In this document: positions 36,930 to 50,700 of the stretch, piece after piece
Layout of the letters: every line of letters starts with the position of its first letter
Numbering within the stretch: position 1 is the first letter of the stretch
Assembly: GCA_030549335.1 (NCBI GenBank)
Contig: JAUKPH010000023.1
Coordinates: 4,049,501-4,113,500, forward strand
Origin: Pontederia crassipes
Taxonomy: Eukaryota; Streptophyta; Magnoliopsida; Commelinales; Pontederiaceae
Direction of reading: 5' to 3'
Length of the DNA: 64,000 nucleotides
Program-made: the position numbers and the translations under genes
Notes under the pieces: model-generated
Told to the model about the DNA's origin: nothing
Seen by the model: the letters and a program-made list of their open reading frames with translations, nothing else
Database searches by the model: none

Positions 36930-39156
36930 TCTTAGAGTTAGGTTCAAAGCTATAAGTTATAGATACTTATTACAACCTTTGGATGTCCTAAGAGGTGAAA
37001 GATCTTTAGAACTTTAACTCTATTTCAATCCGAAGTTGAACTGTTACAATCAAAGATAACGCTCTTGGGGATTAGAGTCTTAGAGTTGGGTTCAAAGCTA
37101 TAAGTTATAGATACTTATTACAACATTACAACCTTTGGGTACCCTAAGAGGAGATAGACCTTTAGAACTTTAACTCTATTTCAAACCGAAGTTGAACCGT
37201 TAAAATCAAAGATAACGCTCTTGGGGATTAGAGTCTTAGAGTAAGGTGCAAAGCTATAAGTTATAGATACTTATTACAACCTTTGGGTGCCCTAAGAGGT
37301 GATAGAACTTTAGAACTTTAACTCTATTTCAAATCGAAGTTGAACCGTTACAATCAAAGATAACGCTCTTGGGGATTAGAGTCTTAGAGTGAGGTTCAAA
37401 GATATAAGTTATAGATACTTATTAGAACCTTTGGCTGTCCTAAGAGGTGATAGATCTTTAGAACTTTAACTCTATTTCAATCCGAAGTTAACCGTTACAA
37501 TCAATGATAAAGGTCTTGGAGATTAGAGTCTTATAGTAAGGTTCAAAGCTATAAGTTATAGATACTTATTACAACCTTTGGGTGTCCTAAGAGGTGATAG
37601 ATCTTTAGAACTTTAACTCCATTTCAATCCGAAGTTGAACCGTTACAATCAATGATAAAGCTCTTGGGGATTAGAGTCTTAGAGTAAGGTTCAAAGCTAT
37701 AAGTTATAGATACTTATTACAACTTTTGGGTGTCCTAAGAAGTGATAGATCTTTAGAACTCTAACTCTATTTCAATCCGAAGTTGAACCGTTACAATCAA
37801 AGATAACGCTCTTGGGGATTAGAGTCTTAGAGTTGGGTTCAAAGCTATAAGTTATAGATACTTGTTACAACCTTTCGGTGCCCTAAGAGGTGATAGATCT
37901 TTCGAACTTTAACTCTATTTCAAATCGAAGTTGAACCGTTACAATCAAAGATAACGCTCTTGGGGATTAGAGTCTTAGAGTTGGGTTCAAAGCTATAAGT
38001 TATAGATACTTGTTACAACCTTTGGGTGTCCTAAGAGGTGACAGATCTTTAGAACTTTGACTCTATTTCAAACCGAAGTTGAACCGTTACAATCAATGAT
38101 AATGCTCTTGGGGATTAGAGTCTTAGAGTTGGGTTCAAAGCTATAAGTTATAGATACTTATTACAACCTTTGGGTGTCCTAAGAGGTGCTAGATCTTTAG
38201 AACTTTAACTCTATTTCAATCCAAAGTTGAACCGTTACAATCAATGATAAAGCTCTTGGGGATTAGAGGCTTCGAGTAAGGTTCAAAGCTATAAGTTATA
38301 GATACCTATTACAACCTTTGGGTGTCCTAAGAGGTGATAGATCTTTAGAACTTTAACTCTATTTCAAACCGAAGTTGAACCGTTACAATCAAAGATAACG
38401 CTCTTGTGGATTAGAGTCTTATAGTTGGGTTCAAAGCTATAAGTTATAGATACTTATTACAACCTTTGGGTGTCCTAAGAGGTAATAGATCTTTAGAACT
38501 TTAACTCTATTTCAAACCGAAGTTGAACCGTTACAATCAAAGATAACGCTCTTGGGGATTAGAGTCTTAGAGTTGGGTTCAAAGCTATAAGTTATAGATA
38601 CTTATTACAACCTTTGGGTGCCCTAAGAGGTGATAGATCTTTAGAATTTTAACTCTATTTCAATCCGAAGTTGAACCGTTACAATCAAAGATAACGCTCT
38701 TGGGGATTAGAGTCTTAGAGTTGGGTTCAAAGCTATAAGTTATAGATACTTATTACAACCTTTGGGTGTCCTAAGAGGAGATAGATCTTTAGAACTTTAA
38801 CTCTATTTCAAACCGAAGTTGAACCGTTACAATCAAAGATAATGCTCTTGGGGATTAGAGTCTTAGAGTTGGGTTCAAAGCTATAAGTTATAGATACTTA
38901 TTACAACCTTTGGGTGCCATAAGAGGTGATAGATCTTTAGAATTTTAACTCTATTTCAATCCGAAGTTGAACCGTTACAATCAAAGATAACGCTCTTGGG
39001 GATTAGAGTCTTAGAGTTGGGTTCAAAGCTATAAGTTATAGATACTTATTACAACCTTTGGGTGTCCTAAGAGGAGATAGATCTTTAGAACTTTAACTCT
39101 ATTTCAAACCGAAGTTGAACCGTTACAATCAAAGATAAAGCTCTTGGGGATTAGAG
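36930..39156. repeat. 15-monomer HOR (2227 bp), copy 1
   Basis: Repeated at 39157-41142. Paired markers: GGATGTCC 36981/39208, the 8-bp insertion 37121/39348, GAAGTTAACCG (one base lost) about 37484/39711, TTATAGTAAG 37531/39758, and GAGGCTTCGAG 38266/40493. The unit length is 15 x 148 plus 8 minus 1. Copies differ over about 37740-37880, where copy 1 carries a different monomer (ACTCTAACTC and CTTGTTACAACC). The ends are approximate. Confidence 0.87.
36991..37146 (+). repeat. 156-bp monomer with 8-bp duplication ATTACAAC
   Basis: TTATTACAAC is followed by a second ATTACAAC before CTTTGGG (about 37117-37132). A second copy of this monomer, with the same insertion, lies at 39218-39373. These are the only insertions in the window. 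The 2227-bp spacing shows that one event was copied by segmental duplication. Confidence 0.93.
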
Positions 39157-41142
39157 TCTTAGAGTTAGGTTCAAAGTTGTAAGTTATAGATACTTATTAC
39201 AACCTTTGGATGTCCTAAGAGGTGAAAGATCTTTAGAACTTTAACTCTATTTCAATCCGAAGTTGAACTGTTACAATAAAAGATAACGCTCTTGGGGATT
39301 AGAGTCTTAGAGTTGGGTTCAAAGCTATAAGTTATAGATACTTATTACAACATTACAACCTTTGGGTACCCTAAGAGGAGATAGACCTTTAGAACTTTAA
39401 CTCTATTTCAAACCGAAGTTGAACCGTTAAAATCAAAGATAACGCTCTTGGGGATTAGAGTCTTAGAGTAAGGTGCAAAGCTATAAGTTATAGATACTTA
39501 TTACAACCTTTGGGTGCCCTAAGAGGTGATAGAACTTTAGAACTTTAACTCTATTTCAAATCGAAGTTGAACCGTTACAAGCAAAGATAACGCTCTTGGG
39601 GATTAGAGTCTTAGAGTGAGGTTCAAAGATATAAGTTATAGATACTTATTACAACCTTTGGGTGTCCTAAGAGGTGATAGATCTTTAGAACTTTAACTCT
39701 ATTTCAATCCGAAGTTAACCGTTACAATCAATGATAAAGGTCTTGGAGATTAGAGTCTTATAGTAAGGTTCAAAGCTATAAGTTATAGATACTTATTACA
39801 ACCTTTGGGTGTCCTAAGAGGTGATAGATCTTTAGAACTTTAACTCCATTTCAATCCGAAGTTGAACCGTTACAATCAATGATAAAGCTCTTGGGGATTA
39901 GAGTCTTAGAGTAAGGTTCAAAGCTATAAGTTATAGATACATATTATAACTTTTGGGTGTCCTAAGAGGTGATAGATCTTTAGAACTTTAACTCTATTTC
40001 AAACCGAAGTTGAACCGTTACAATCAAAGATAACGCTCTTGGGGATTAGAGTCTTAGAGTAAGGTGCAAAGCTATAAGTTATAGATACTTATTACAACCT
40101 TTCGGTGCCCTAAGAGGTGATAGATCTTTCGAACTTTAACTCTATTTCAAATCGAAGTTGAACCGTTACAATCAAAGATAACGCTCTTGGGGATTAGAGT
40201 CTTAGAGTTGGGTTCAAAGCTATAAGTTATAGATACTTGTTACAACCTTTGGGTGTCCTAAGAGGTGACAGATCTTTAGAACTTTGACTCTATTTCAAAC
40301 CGAAGTTGAACCGTTACAATCAATGATAATGCTCTTGGGGATTAGAGTCTTAGAGTTGGGTTCAAAGCTATAAGTTATAGATACTTATTACAACCTTTGG
40401 GTGTCCTAAGAGGTGCTAGATCTTTAGAACTTTAACTCTATTTCAATCCAAAGTTGAACCGTTACAATCAATGATAAAGCTCTTGGGGATTAGAGGCTTC
40501 GAGTAAGGTTCAAAGCTATAAGTTATAGATACCTATTACAACCTTTGGGTGTCCTAAGAGGTGATAGATCTTTAGAACTTTAACTCTATTTCAAACCGAA
40601 GTTGAACCGTTACAATCAAAGATAACGCTCTTGTGGATTAGAGTCTTATAGTTGGGTTCAAAGCTATAAGTTATAGATACTTATTACAACCTTTGGGTGT
40701 CCTAAGAGGTAATAGATCTTTAGAACTTTAACTCTATTTCAAACCGAAGTTGAACCGTTACAATCAAAGATAACGCTCTTGGGGATTAGAGTCTTAGAGT
40801 TGGGTTCAAAGCTATAAGTTATAGATACTTATTACAACCTTTGGGTGCCCTAAGAGGTGATAGATCTTTAGAATTTTAACTCTATTTCAATCCGAAGTTG
40901 AACCGTTACAATCAAAGATAACGCTCTTGGGGATTAGAGTCTTAGAGTTGGGTTCAAAGCTATAAGTTATAGATACTTATTACAACCTTTGGGTGTCCTA
41001 AGAGGAGATAGATCTTTAGAACTTTAACTCTATTTCAAACCGAAGTTGAACCGTTACAATCAAAGATAATGCTCTTGGGGATTAGAGTCTTAGAGTTGGG
41101 TTCAAAGCTATAAGTTATAGATACTTATTACAACCTTTGGGT
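39157..41142. repeat. 15-monomer HOR (2227 bp), copy 2
   Basis: Second copy of the preceding block. It diverges from copy 1 near 41142, where GTGTCC with GAGGAGATAG replaces GTGCCATAAG. Part of it (about 39.6-41.5 kb) recurs again at about 47.9-50.1 kb. There the one-base deletion GAAGTTAACCG lies 8274 bp away and GAGGCTTCGAG 8570 bp away. The 296-bp gain means two extra monomers were inserted in the later copy. Confidence 0.85.
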
Positions 41143-41834
41143 GTCCTAAGAGGAGATAGAGCTTTAGAATTTTAACTCTATTTCAATCCGAAGTAGAACC
41201 GTTACAATCAAAGATGACGCTCTTGGGGATTAGAGTCTTAGAGTTGGGTTCAAAGCTATAAGTTATAGATACTTATTACAACCTTTGGGTGTCCTAAGAG
41301 GAGATAGACCTTTAGAACTTTAACTCTATTTCAAACCGAAGTTGAACCGTTACAATCAAAGATAACGCTCTTGGGGATTAGAGTCTTAGAGTTGGGTTCA
41401 AAGCTATAAGTTATAGATACTTATTACAACCTTTGGATGCCCTAAGAGGTTATAGATCTTTAGAATTTTAACTCTATTTCAATCCGAAGTTGAACCGTTA
41501 CAATCAAAGATAACGCTCTTGGGGATTAGAGTCTTAGAGTTGGGTTCAAAGCTATAAGTTATAGATACTTGTTACAACCTTTGGGTGTCCTAAGAGGTGA
41601 TAGATCTTTAGAACTTTGACTCTATTTCAAATTGAAGTTGAACTGTTACAATCAAAGATAACGCTCTTGGGGATTAGAGTCTTAGAGTGAGGTTCAAAGA
41701 TATAAGTTATAGATACTTATTACAAACTTTGGGTGTCCTAAGAGGTGATAGATCTTTAGAACTTTAACTCTATTTCAAACCGAAGTTGAACCGTTACAAT
41801 CAAAGATAACGCTCTTGGGGATTAGAGTCTTAGA

Positions 41835-43016
41835 GTTGGATTCAAAGCTATAAGTTATAGATACTTATTACAACCTTTGGGTGTCCTAGGAGGTGCTAGA
41901 TCTTTAAAACTTTAACTCTATTTCAATCCAAAGTTGAACCGTTACAATCAATGATAAAGCTCTTGGGGATTAGAGTCTTAGAGTAAGGTTCAAAGCTATA
42001 AGTTATAGATACTTATTACAACCTTTGGGTGTCCTAAGAGGTGAAAGATCTTTAGAACTTTAACTCTATTTCAAATCGAAGTTGTACCGTTACAATCAAA
42101 GATAAAGCTCTTGGGGATTAGAGTCTTAGAGTAAGGTTCAAAGCTATAAGTTATAGATACTTATTACAACCTTTGGGTGTCCTAAGAGGTGATAGATCTT
42201 TAGAACTTTAACTCTATTTCAAACCGAAGTTGAACCGTTACAATCAAAGATAACGCTCTTGGGGATTAGAGTCTTAGAGTTGGGTTCAAAGTTATAAGTT
42301 ATAGATACTTATTACAACCTTTGGGTGTCCTAAGAGGTGCTAGATCTTTAGAACTTTAACTCTACTTCAAACTGAAGTTGAACCGTTACAATCAAAGATA
42401 ACGCTCTTGGGGATTAGTCTTAGAGTTGGGTTCAAAGCTATAAGTTATAGATACTTATTACAACCTTTGGGTGTCCTAAGAGGTGCTAGATCTTTAAAAC
42501 TTTAACTCTACTTCAATCCAAAGTTGAACCGTTACAATCAATGATAAAGCTCTTGGGGATTAGAGTCTTAGAGTTGGGTTCAAAGCTATAAGTTATACAT
42601 ACTTATTACAACCTTTGGGTACCCTAAGAGGAGATAGACCTTTAGAACTTTAACTCTATTTCAAACCGAAGTTGAACCGTTAAAATCAAAGATAACGCTC
42701 TTGGGGATTAGAGTCTTAGAGTTGGGTTCAAAGCTATAAGTTATAGATACTTATTACAACCTTTGGCTGTCCTAAGAGGTGATAGATCTTTAGAACTTTA
42801 ACTCTATTTCAAACTGAAGTTGAACCGTTACAATCAAAGATAACGCTCTTGGGGATTAGAGCCTTAGAGTGGGGTTCAAAGCTATAAGTTATAGATACTT
42901 ATTACAACCTTTGGGTGTCCTAAGAGGAGATAGACCTTTTGAACTTTAACTCTATTTCAAACCGAAGTTGAACCGTTACAATCAAAGGTAACGCTCTTGG
43001 GGATTAGAGTCTTAGA
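41835..43016. repeat. 8-monomer HOR (1182 bp), copy 1
   Basis: Tandemly duplicated at 43017-44198. Paired markers: GTTGGATTC 41835/43017, GTCCTAGGAGG 41883/43065, CTCTACTTC 42360/42542 within each unit, and a 2-bp deletion ATTAGTC near 42415. The 2-bp loss makes the unit 8 x 148 minus 2. I saw no difference between the two copies in the portions compared, so this is a very recent duplication. Confidence 0.9.
42333..42478 (+). repeat. 146-bp monomer with AG lost from AGAG
   Basis: GGATTAGAGTC has become GGATTAGTC, a dinucleotide loss in an AGAG run. The same change occurs near 43597 and 51429, all in duplicated copies of one neighbourhood. Confidence 0.9.
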
Positions 43017-44198
43017 GTTGGATTCAAAGCTATAAGTTATAGATACTTATTACAACCTTTGGGTGTCCTAGGAGGTGCTAGATCTTTAAAACTTTAACTC
43101 TATTTCAATCCAAAGTTGAACCGTTACAATCAATGATAAAGCTCTTGGGGATTAGAGTCTTAGAGTAAGGTTCAAAGCTATAAGTTATAGATACTTATTA
43201 CAACCTTTGGGTGTCCTAAGAGGTGAAAGATCTTTAGAACTTTAACTCTATTTCAAATCGAAGTTGTACCGTTACAATCAAAGATAAAGCTCTTGGGGAT
43301 TAGAGTCTTAGAGTAAGGTTCAAAGCTATAAGTTATAGATACTTATTACAACCTTTGGGTGTCCTAAGAGGTGATAGATCTTTAGAACTTTAACTCTATT
43401 TCAAACCGAAGTTGAACCGTTACAATCAAAGATAACGCTCTTGGGGATTAGAGTCTTAGAGTTGGGTTCAAAGTTATAAGTTATAGATACTTATTACAAC
43501 CTTTGGGTGTCCTAAGAGGTGCTAGATCTTTAGAACTTTAACTCTACTTCAAACTGAAGTTGAACCGTTACAATCAAAGATAACGCTCTTGGGGATTAGT
43601 CTTAGAGTTGGGTTCAAAGCTATAAGTTATAGATACTTATTACAACCTTTGGGTGTCCTAAGAGGTGCTAGATCTTTAAAACTTTAACTCTACTTCAATC
43701 CAAAGTTGAACCGTTACAATCAATGATAAAGCTCTTGGGGATTAGAGTCTTAGAGTTGGGTTCAAAGCTATAAGTTATACATACTTATTACAACCTTTGG
43801 GTACCCTAAGAGGAGATAGACCTTTAGAACTTTAACTCTATTTCAAACCGAAGTTGAACCGTTAAAATCAAAGATAACGCTCTTGGGGATTAGAGTCTTA
43901 GAGTTGGGTTCAAAGCTATAAGTTATAGATACTTATTACAACCTTTGGCTGTCCTAAGAGGTGATAGATCTTTAGAACTTTAACTCTATTTCAAACTGAA
44001 GTTGAACCGTTACAATCAAAGATAACGCTCTTGGGGATTAGAGCCTTAGAGTGGGGTTCAAAGCTATAAGTTATAGATACTTATTACAACCTTTGGGTGT
44101 CCTAAGAGGAGATAGACCTTTTGAACTTTAACTCTATTTCAAACCGAAGTTGAACCGTTACAATCAAAGGTAACGCTCTTGGGGATTAGAGTCTTAGA
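43017..44198. repeat. 8-monomer HOR (1182 bp), copy 2
   Basis: Second copy. It ends where GTTGGGTTC replaces GTTGGATTC near 44199. The 2-bp deletion is repeated near 43597. A third occurrence of the 2-bp-deleted monomer near 51429 belongs to a looser copy of this block at about 51.0-52.5 kb. Confidence 0.9.
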
Positions 44199-44204
44199 GT
44201 TGGG

Positions 44205-45830
44205 TTCAAAGCTATAAGTTATAGATACTTATTACAACCTTTGGGTGCCCTAAGAGGTTATAGATCTTTAGAATTTTAACTCTATTTCAATCCGAAGTAG
44301 AACAGTTACAATCAAAGATAACGCTCTTGGGGATTAGAGTCTTAGAGTTGGGTTCAAAGCTATAAGTTATAGATACTTATTACAACCTTTGGGTGTTCTA
44401 AGAGGTGATAGATCTTTAGAACTTTAACTCTATTTGAAACGGAAGTTGAACCGTTACAATCAAAGATAACGCTCTTGGGGATTAGAGTCTTAGAGTTGGG
44501 TTCAAAGCTATAAGTTATAGATACTTATAACAACCTTTGGGTGTCCTAAGAGGTGATAGATCTTTAAAACTTTAACTCTATTTCAATCCAAAGTTGAACC
44601 GTTACAATCAATGATAAAACTCTTGGCGATTAGAGTCTTAGAGTAAGGTTCAAAGCTATAAGTTATATATACTTATTACAACCTTTGGATGTCCTAAGAG
44701 GTGATAGATCTTTAGAACTTTAACTCTATTTCAATCCGAAGTTGAACCGTTAAAATCAATGATAAAGCTCTTGGGGATTAGAGTCTTAGAGTAAGGTTCA
44801 AAGCTATAACTTATAGATACCTATTACAACCTTTGGGTGTCCTAAGAGGTGATAGATCTTTAGAACTTTAACTCTATTTCAAACCGAAGTTGAACCGTTA
44901 CAATGAAATATAACGCTCTTGTGGATTAGAGTCTTAGAGTTGGGTTCAAAGCTATAAGTTATAGATACTTATTACAACCTTTGGGTGTCCTAAGAGGTGA
45001 TAGATCTTTAGAACTTTGACTCTATTTCAAACCGAAGTTGTACCGTTACAATCAAAGATAACGCTCTTGGGGATTAGAGTCTTAGAGTTGGATTCAAAGC
45101 TATAAGTTATAGATACTTATTACAACCTTTGGGTGTCCTAAGAGGTGATAGATCTTTAGAACTTTGACTCTATTTCAAACCGAAGTTGAACCGTTACAAT
45201 CAAAGATAACGCTCTTGGGGATTAGAGTCTTAGAGTTGGGTTCAAAGATATAAGTTATAGATACTTATTACAACCTTTGGGTGTCCTAAGAGGTGATAGA
45301 TCTTTAGAACTTTGACTCTATTTCAAACCGAAGTTGAACCGTTACAATCAAAGATACGCTCTTGGGGATTAGAATCTTAGAGTGAGGTTCAAAGCTATAA
45401 GTTATAGATACTTATTACAACCTTTGGGTGTCCTAAGAGGTGATAGATCTTTAGAACTTTAACTCTATTTCAATCCAAAGTTGAACCGTTACAATCAATG
45501 TTAAAGCTCATGGGGATTAGAGTCTTAGAGTAAGGTTCAAAGCTATAACTTATAGATACCTATTACAACCTTTGGGTGTCCTAAGAAGTGATAGATCTTT
45601 AGAACTTTAACTCTATTTCAATCCGAAGTTGAACCGTTACAATCAAAGATAACGCTCTTGGGGATTAGAGTCTTAGAGTTGGGTTCAAAGCTATAAGTTA
45701 TAGATACTTATTACAACCTTTGGGTGTCCTAAGAGATGATAGATCTTTCGAACTTTGACTCTATTTCAAACCGAAGTTGAACCGTTACAATCAAAGATAC
45801 GCTCTTGGGGATTAGAGTCTTAGAGTGAGG
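44205..45830. repeat. 11-monomer HOR (1626 bp), copy 1
   Basis: Tandemly duplicated at 45831-47456. Paired markers: GTGCCCTAAGAGGTTATAG 44245/45871, AAGTAGAACAG 44295/45921, TTTGAAACGGAAG, CTTGGCGATT, GAAATATAACG, and AATGTTAAAG 45498/47124. Two monomers per unit have lost one A (AAGATACGCTC), so 11 x 148 minus 2. Differences seen are few, for example CTCATGGGG near 45508 against CTCTTGGGG. The 11-monomer length resembles the spacing at 1.5-4.4 kb, but the monomers are different. Confidence 0.89.
45289..45435 (+). repeat. Representative of the recurrent 147-bp GATACGC monomer
   Basis: AAGATAACGCTC has become AAGATACGCTC (one A lost). The same deletion is seen near 35134 in a different subtype. 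In the GACTC...GAGTGAGG subtype it occurs near 45353, 45796, 46981, 47423, 53930, 54666, 55552, 57469, 58351, 60417, 61157, 62783 and 63667. Those in the right third are one lineage spread by duplication. The copies near 54666, 57469 and 62783 share the additional change TACGTTC. Confidence 0.88.
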
Positions 45831-47456
45831 TTCAAAGCTATAAGTTATAGATACTTATTACAACCTTTGGGTGCCCTAAGAGGTTATAGATCTTTAGAAT
45901 TTTAACTCTATTTCAATCCGAAGTAGAACAGTTACAATCAAATATAACGCTCTTGGGGATTAGAGTCTTAGAGTTGGGTTCAAAGCTATAAGTTATAGAT
46001 ACTTATTACAACCTTTGGGTGTTCTAAGAGGTGATAGATCTTTAGAACTTTAACTCTATTTGAAACGGAAGTTGAACCGTTACAATCAAAGATAACGCTC
46101 TTGGGGATTAGAGTCTTAGAGTTGGGTTCAAAGCTATAAGTTATAGATACTTATAACAACCTTTGGGTGTCCTAAGAGGTGATAGATCTTTAAAACTTTA
46201 ACTCTATTTCAATCCAAAGTTGAACCGTTACAATCAATGATAAAACTCTTGGCGATTAGAGTCTTAGAGTAAGGTTCAAAGCTATAAGTTATATACACTT
46301 ATTACAACCTTTGGGTGTCCTAAGAGGTGATAGATCTTTAGAACTTTAACTCTATTTCAATCCGAAGTTGAACCGTTAAAATCAATGATAAAGCTCTTGG
46401 GGATTAGAGTCTTAGAGTAAGGTTCAAAGCTATAACTTATAGATACCTATTACAACCTTTGGGTGTCCTAAGAGGTGATAGATCTTTAGAACTTTAACTC
46501 TATTTCAAACCGAAGTTGAACCGTTACAATGAAATATAACGCTCTTGTGGATTAGAGTCTTAGAGTTGGGTTCAAAGCTATAAGTTATAGATACTTATTA
46601 CAACCTTTGGGTGTCCTAAGAGGTGATAGATCTTTAGAACTTTGACTCTATTTCAAACCGAAGTTGTACCGTTACAATCAAAGATAACGCTCTTGGGGAT
46701 TAGAGTCTTAGAGTTGGATTCAAAGCTATAAGTTATAGATACTTATTACAACCTTTGGGTGTCCTAAGAGGTGATAGATCTTTAGAACTTTGACTCTATT
46801 TCAAACCGAAGTTGAACCGTTACAATCAAAGATAACGCTCTTGGGGATTAGAGTCTTAGAGTTGGGTTCAAAGATATAAGTTATAGATACTTATTACAAC
46901 CTTTGGGTGTCCTAAGAGGTGATAGATCTTTAGAACTTTGACTCTATTTCAAACCGAAGTTGAACCGTTACAATCAAAGATACGCTCTTGGGGATTAGAA
47001 TCTTAGAGTGAGGTTCAAAGCTATAAGTTATAGATACTTATTACAACCTTTGGGTGTCCTAAGAGGTGATAGATCTTTAGAACTTTAACTCTATTTCAAT
47101 CCAAAGTTGAACCGTTACAATCAATGTTAAAGCTCTTGGGGATTAGAGTCTTAGAGTAAGGTTCAAAGCTATAACTTATAGATACCTATTACAACCTTTG
47201 GGTGTCCTAAGAAGTGATAGATCTTTAGAACTTTAACTCTATTTCAATCCGAAGTTGAACCGTTACAATCAAAGATAACGCTCTTGGGGATTAGAGTCTT
47301 AGAGTTGGGTTCAAAGCTATAAGTTATAGATACTTATTACAACCTTTGGGTGTCCTAAGAGATGATAGATCTTTAGAACTTTGACTCTATTTCAAACCGA
47401 AGTTGAACCGTTACAATCAAAGATACGCTCTTGGGGATTAGAGTCTTAGAGTGAGG
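45831..47456. repeat. 11-monomer HOR (1626 bp), copy 2
   Basis: Second copy. Identity continues to about 47496, where GGTGTCC with GTGATAG replaces GGTGCCC with GTTATAG. A third, looser copy of this series occupies about 52.5-54.2 kb (TTTGAAACGGAAG at 52706, AATGTTAAAG near 53626). Confidence 0.89.
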
Positions 47457-47652
47457 TTCAAAGCTATAAGTTATAGATACTTATTACAACCTTTGGGTGT
47501 CCTAAGAGGTGATAGATCTTTAGAACTTTAACTCTATTTCAATCCAAAGTTGAACCGTTACAATCAATGATAAAACTCTTGGGGATTAGAGTCTTAGAGT
47601 AAGGTTCAAAGCTATAAGTTATACATACTTATTACAACCTTTGGGTGTCCTA

Positions 47653-47795
47653 AGAGGTGATAGATCTTTAGAACTTTAACTCTATTTCAATCCGAAGTTG
47701 AACCGTTAAAATCAATGATAAAGCTCTTGGGGAGTCTTAGAGTAAGGTTCAAAGCTATAACTTATAGATACCTATTACAACCTTTGGGTGTCCTA
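47653..47795 (+). repeat. 143-bp monomer, 5-bp deletion
   Basis: GGGGATTAGAGTC is shortened to GGGGAGTC near 47720-47727. The lost GATTA is followed by another GA, so microhomology could explain it. No second copy is present in the window. Confidence 0.9.
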
Positions 47796-50700
47796 AGAGG
47801 TGATAGAACTTTAGAACTTTAACTCTATTTCAAATCGAAGTTGAACCGTTACAATCAAAGATAACGCTCTTGGGGATTAGAGTCTTAGAGTGAGGTTCAA
47901 AGATATAAGTTATAGATACTTATTACAACCTTTGGGTGTCCTAAGAGGTGATAGATCTTTAGAACTTTAACTCTATTTCAATCCGAAGTTAACCGTTACA
48001 ATCAATGATAAAGTTCTTGGAGATTAGAGTCTTATAGTAAGGTTCAAAGCTATAAGTTATAGATACTTATTACAACCTTTGGGTGTCCTAAGAGGTGATA
48101 GATCTTTAGAACTTTAACTCTATTTCAAACCGAAGTTGAACCGTTACAATCAAAGATAACGCTCTTGGGGATTAGAGTCTTAGAGTTGGGTTCAAAGTTA
48201 TAAGTTATAGATACTTATTACAACCTTTGGGTGTCCTAAGAGGTGCTAGATCTTTAGAACTTTAACTCTATTTCAATCCAAAGTTGAACCGTTACAATCA
48301 ATGATAAAGCTCTTGGGGATTAGAGTCTTAGAGTAAGGTTCAAAGCTATAAGTTATAGATACTTATTACAACCTTTGGGTGTCCTAAGAGGTGATAGATC
48401 TTTAGAACTTTAACTCTATTTCAATCCGAAGTTGAACCGTTACAATCAATGATAAAGCTCTTGGGGATTAGAGTCTTAGAGTAAGGTTCAAAGCTATAAG
48501 TTATAGATACATATTACAACTTTTGGGTGTCCTAAGAGGTGATAGATCTTTAGAACTTTAACTCTATTTCAAACCGAAGTTGAACCGTTACAATCAAAGA
48601 TAACGCTCTTGGGGATTAGAGTCTTAGAGTAAGGTGCAAAGCTATAAGTTATAGATACTTATTACAACCTTTCGGTGCCCTAAGAGGTGATAGATCTTTC
48701 GAACTTTAACTCTATTTCAAATCGAAGTTGAACCGTTACAATCAAAGATAACGCTCTTGGGGATTAGAGTCTTAGAGTTGGGTTCAAAGCTATAAGTTAT
48801 AAATACTTGTTACAACCTTTGGGTGTCCTAAGAGGTGACAGATCTTTAGAACTTTGACTCTATTTCAAACCGAAGTTGATCCGTTACAATCAATGATAAT
48901 GCTCTTGGGGATTAGAGTCTTAGAGTTGGGTTCAAAGCTATAAGTTATAGATACTTATTACAACCTTTGGGTGTCCTAAGAGGTGCTAGATCTTTAGAAC
49001 TTTAACTCTATTTCAATCCAAAGTTGAACCGTTACAATCAATGATAAAGCTCTTGGGGATTAGAGGCTTCGAGTAAGGTTCAAAGCTATAAGTTATAGAT
49101 ACCTATTACAACCTTTGGGTGTCCTAAGAGGTGATAGATCTTTAGAACTTTAACTCTATTTCAAACCGAAGTTGAACCGTTACAATCAAAGATAACGCTC
49201 TTGTGGATTAGAGTCTTAAAGTTGGGTTCAAAGCTATAAGTTATAGATACTTATTACAACCTTTGGGTGTCCTAAGAGGTGATAGATCTTTAGAACTTTA
49301 ACTCTTTTTCAAACCGAAGTTGAACCGTTACAATCAAAGATAACGCTCTTGGGGATTAGAGTCTTAGAGTTGGGTTCTAAGCTATAAGTTATAGATACTT
49401 ATTACAACCTTTGGGTGCCCTAAGAGGTGATAGATCTTTAGAATTTTAACTCTATTTCAATCCGAAGTTGAACCGTTACAATCAAAGATAACGCTCTTGG
49501 GGATTAGAGTCTTAGCGTTGGGTTCAAAGCTATAAGTTATAGATACTTATTACAACCTTTGGGTGTCCTAAGAGGAGATAGATCTTTAGAACTTTAACTC
49601 TATTTCAAACCGAAGTTGAACCGTTACAATCAAAGATAATGCTCTTGGGGATTAGAGTCTTAGAGTTGGGTTCAAAGCTATAAGTTATACATACTTATTA
49701 CAACCTTTGGGTGTCCTAAGAGGAGATAGAGCTTTAGAATTTTAACTCTATTTCAATCCGAAGTAGAACCGTTACAATCAAAGATAACGCTCTTGGGGAT
49801 TAGAGTCTTAGAGTTGGGTTCAAAGCTATAAGTTATAGATACTTATTACAACCTTTGGGTGTCCTAAGAGGAGATAGACCTTTAGAACTTTAACTCTATT
49901 TCAAACCGAAGTTGAACCGTTACAATCAAAGATAACGCTCTTGGGGATTAGAGTCTTAGAGTTGGGTTCAAAGCTATAAGTTATAGATACTTATTACAAC
50001 CTTTGGATGCCCTAAGAGGTTATAGATCTTTAGAATTTTAACTCTATTTCAATCCGAAGTTGAACCGTTACAATCAAAGATAACGCTCTTGGGGATTAGA
50101 GTCTTAGAGTTGGGTTCAAAGCTATAAGTTATAGATACTTATTACAACCTTTGGGTGTCCTAAGAGGTGATAGATCTTTAGAACTTTAACTCTATTTCAA
50201 ACTGAAGTTGAACCGTTACAATCAAAGATAACGCTCTTGGGGATTAGAGTCTTAGAGTTGGGTTCAAAGCTATAAGTTATAGATACTTATTACAACCATT
50301 GGGTGTCCTAGGAGGTGCTAGATCTTTAAAACTTTAACTCTATTTCAATCCAAAGTTGAATCGTTACAATCAATGATAAAGCTCTTGGGGATTAGAGTCT
50401 TAGAGTAAGGTTCAAAGCTATAAGTTATAGGTACTTATTACAACCTTTGGGTGTCCTAAGAGGTGAAAGATCTTTAGAACTTTGACTCTATTTCAAACCG
50501 AAGTTGAACCGTTACAATCAAAGATAACGCTCTTGGGGATTAGAGTCTTAGAGTTGGGTTCAAAGCTATAAGTTATAGATACTTATTACAACTTTTGGGT
50601 GTCCTAAGAGGTGATAGATCTTTAGAACTTTAACTCTATTTCAAATCGAAGTTGTACCGTTACAATCAAAGATAACGCTCTTGGGGATTAGAGTCTTAGA

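Noticed and set aside
37121..37132. Target-site duplication from a mobile element (8-bp ATTACAAC repeat)
   Set aside because: The two copies are directly adjacent with nothing between them. It is a simple tandem duplication, copied again at 39348.
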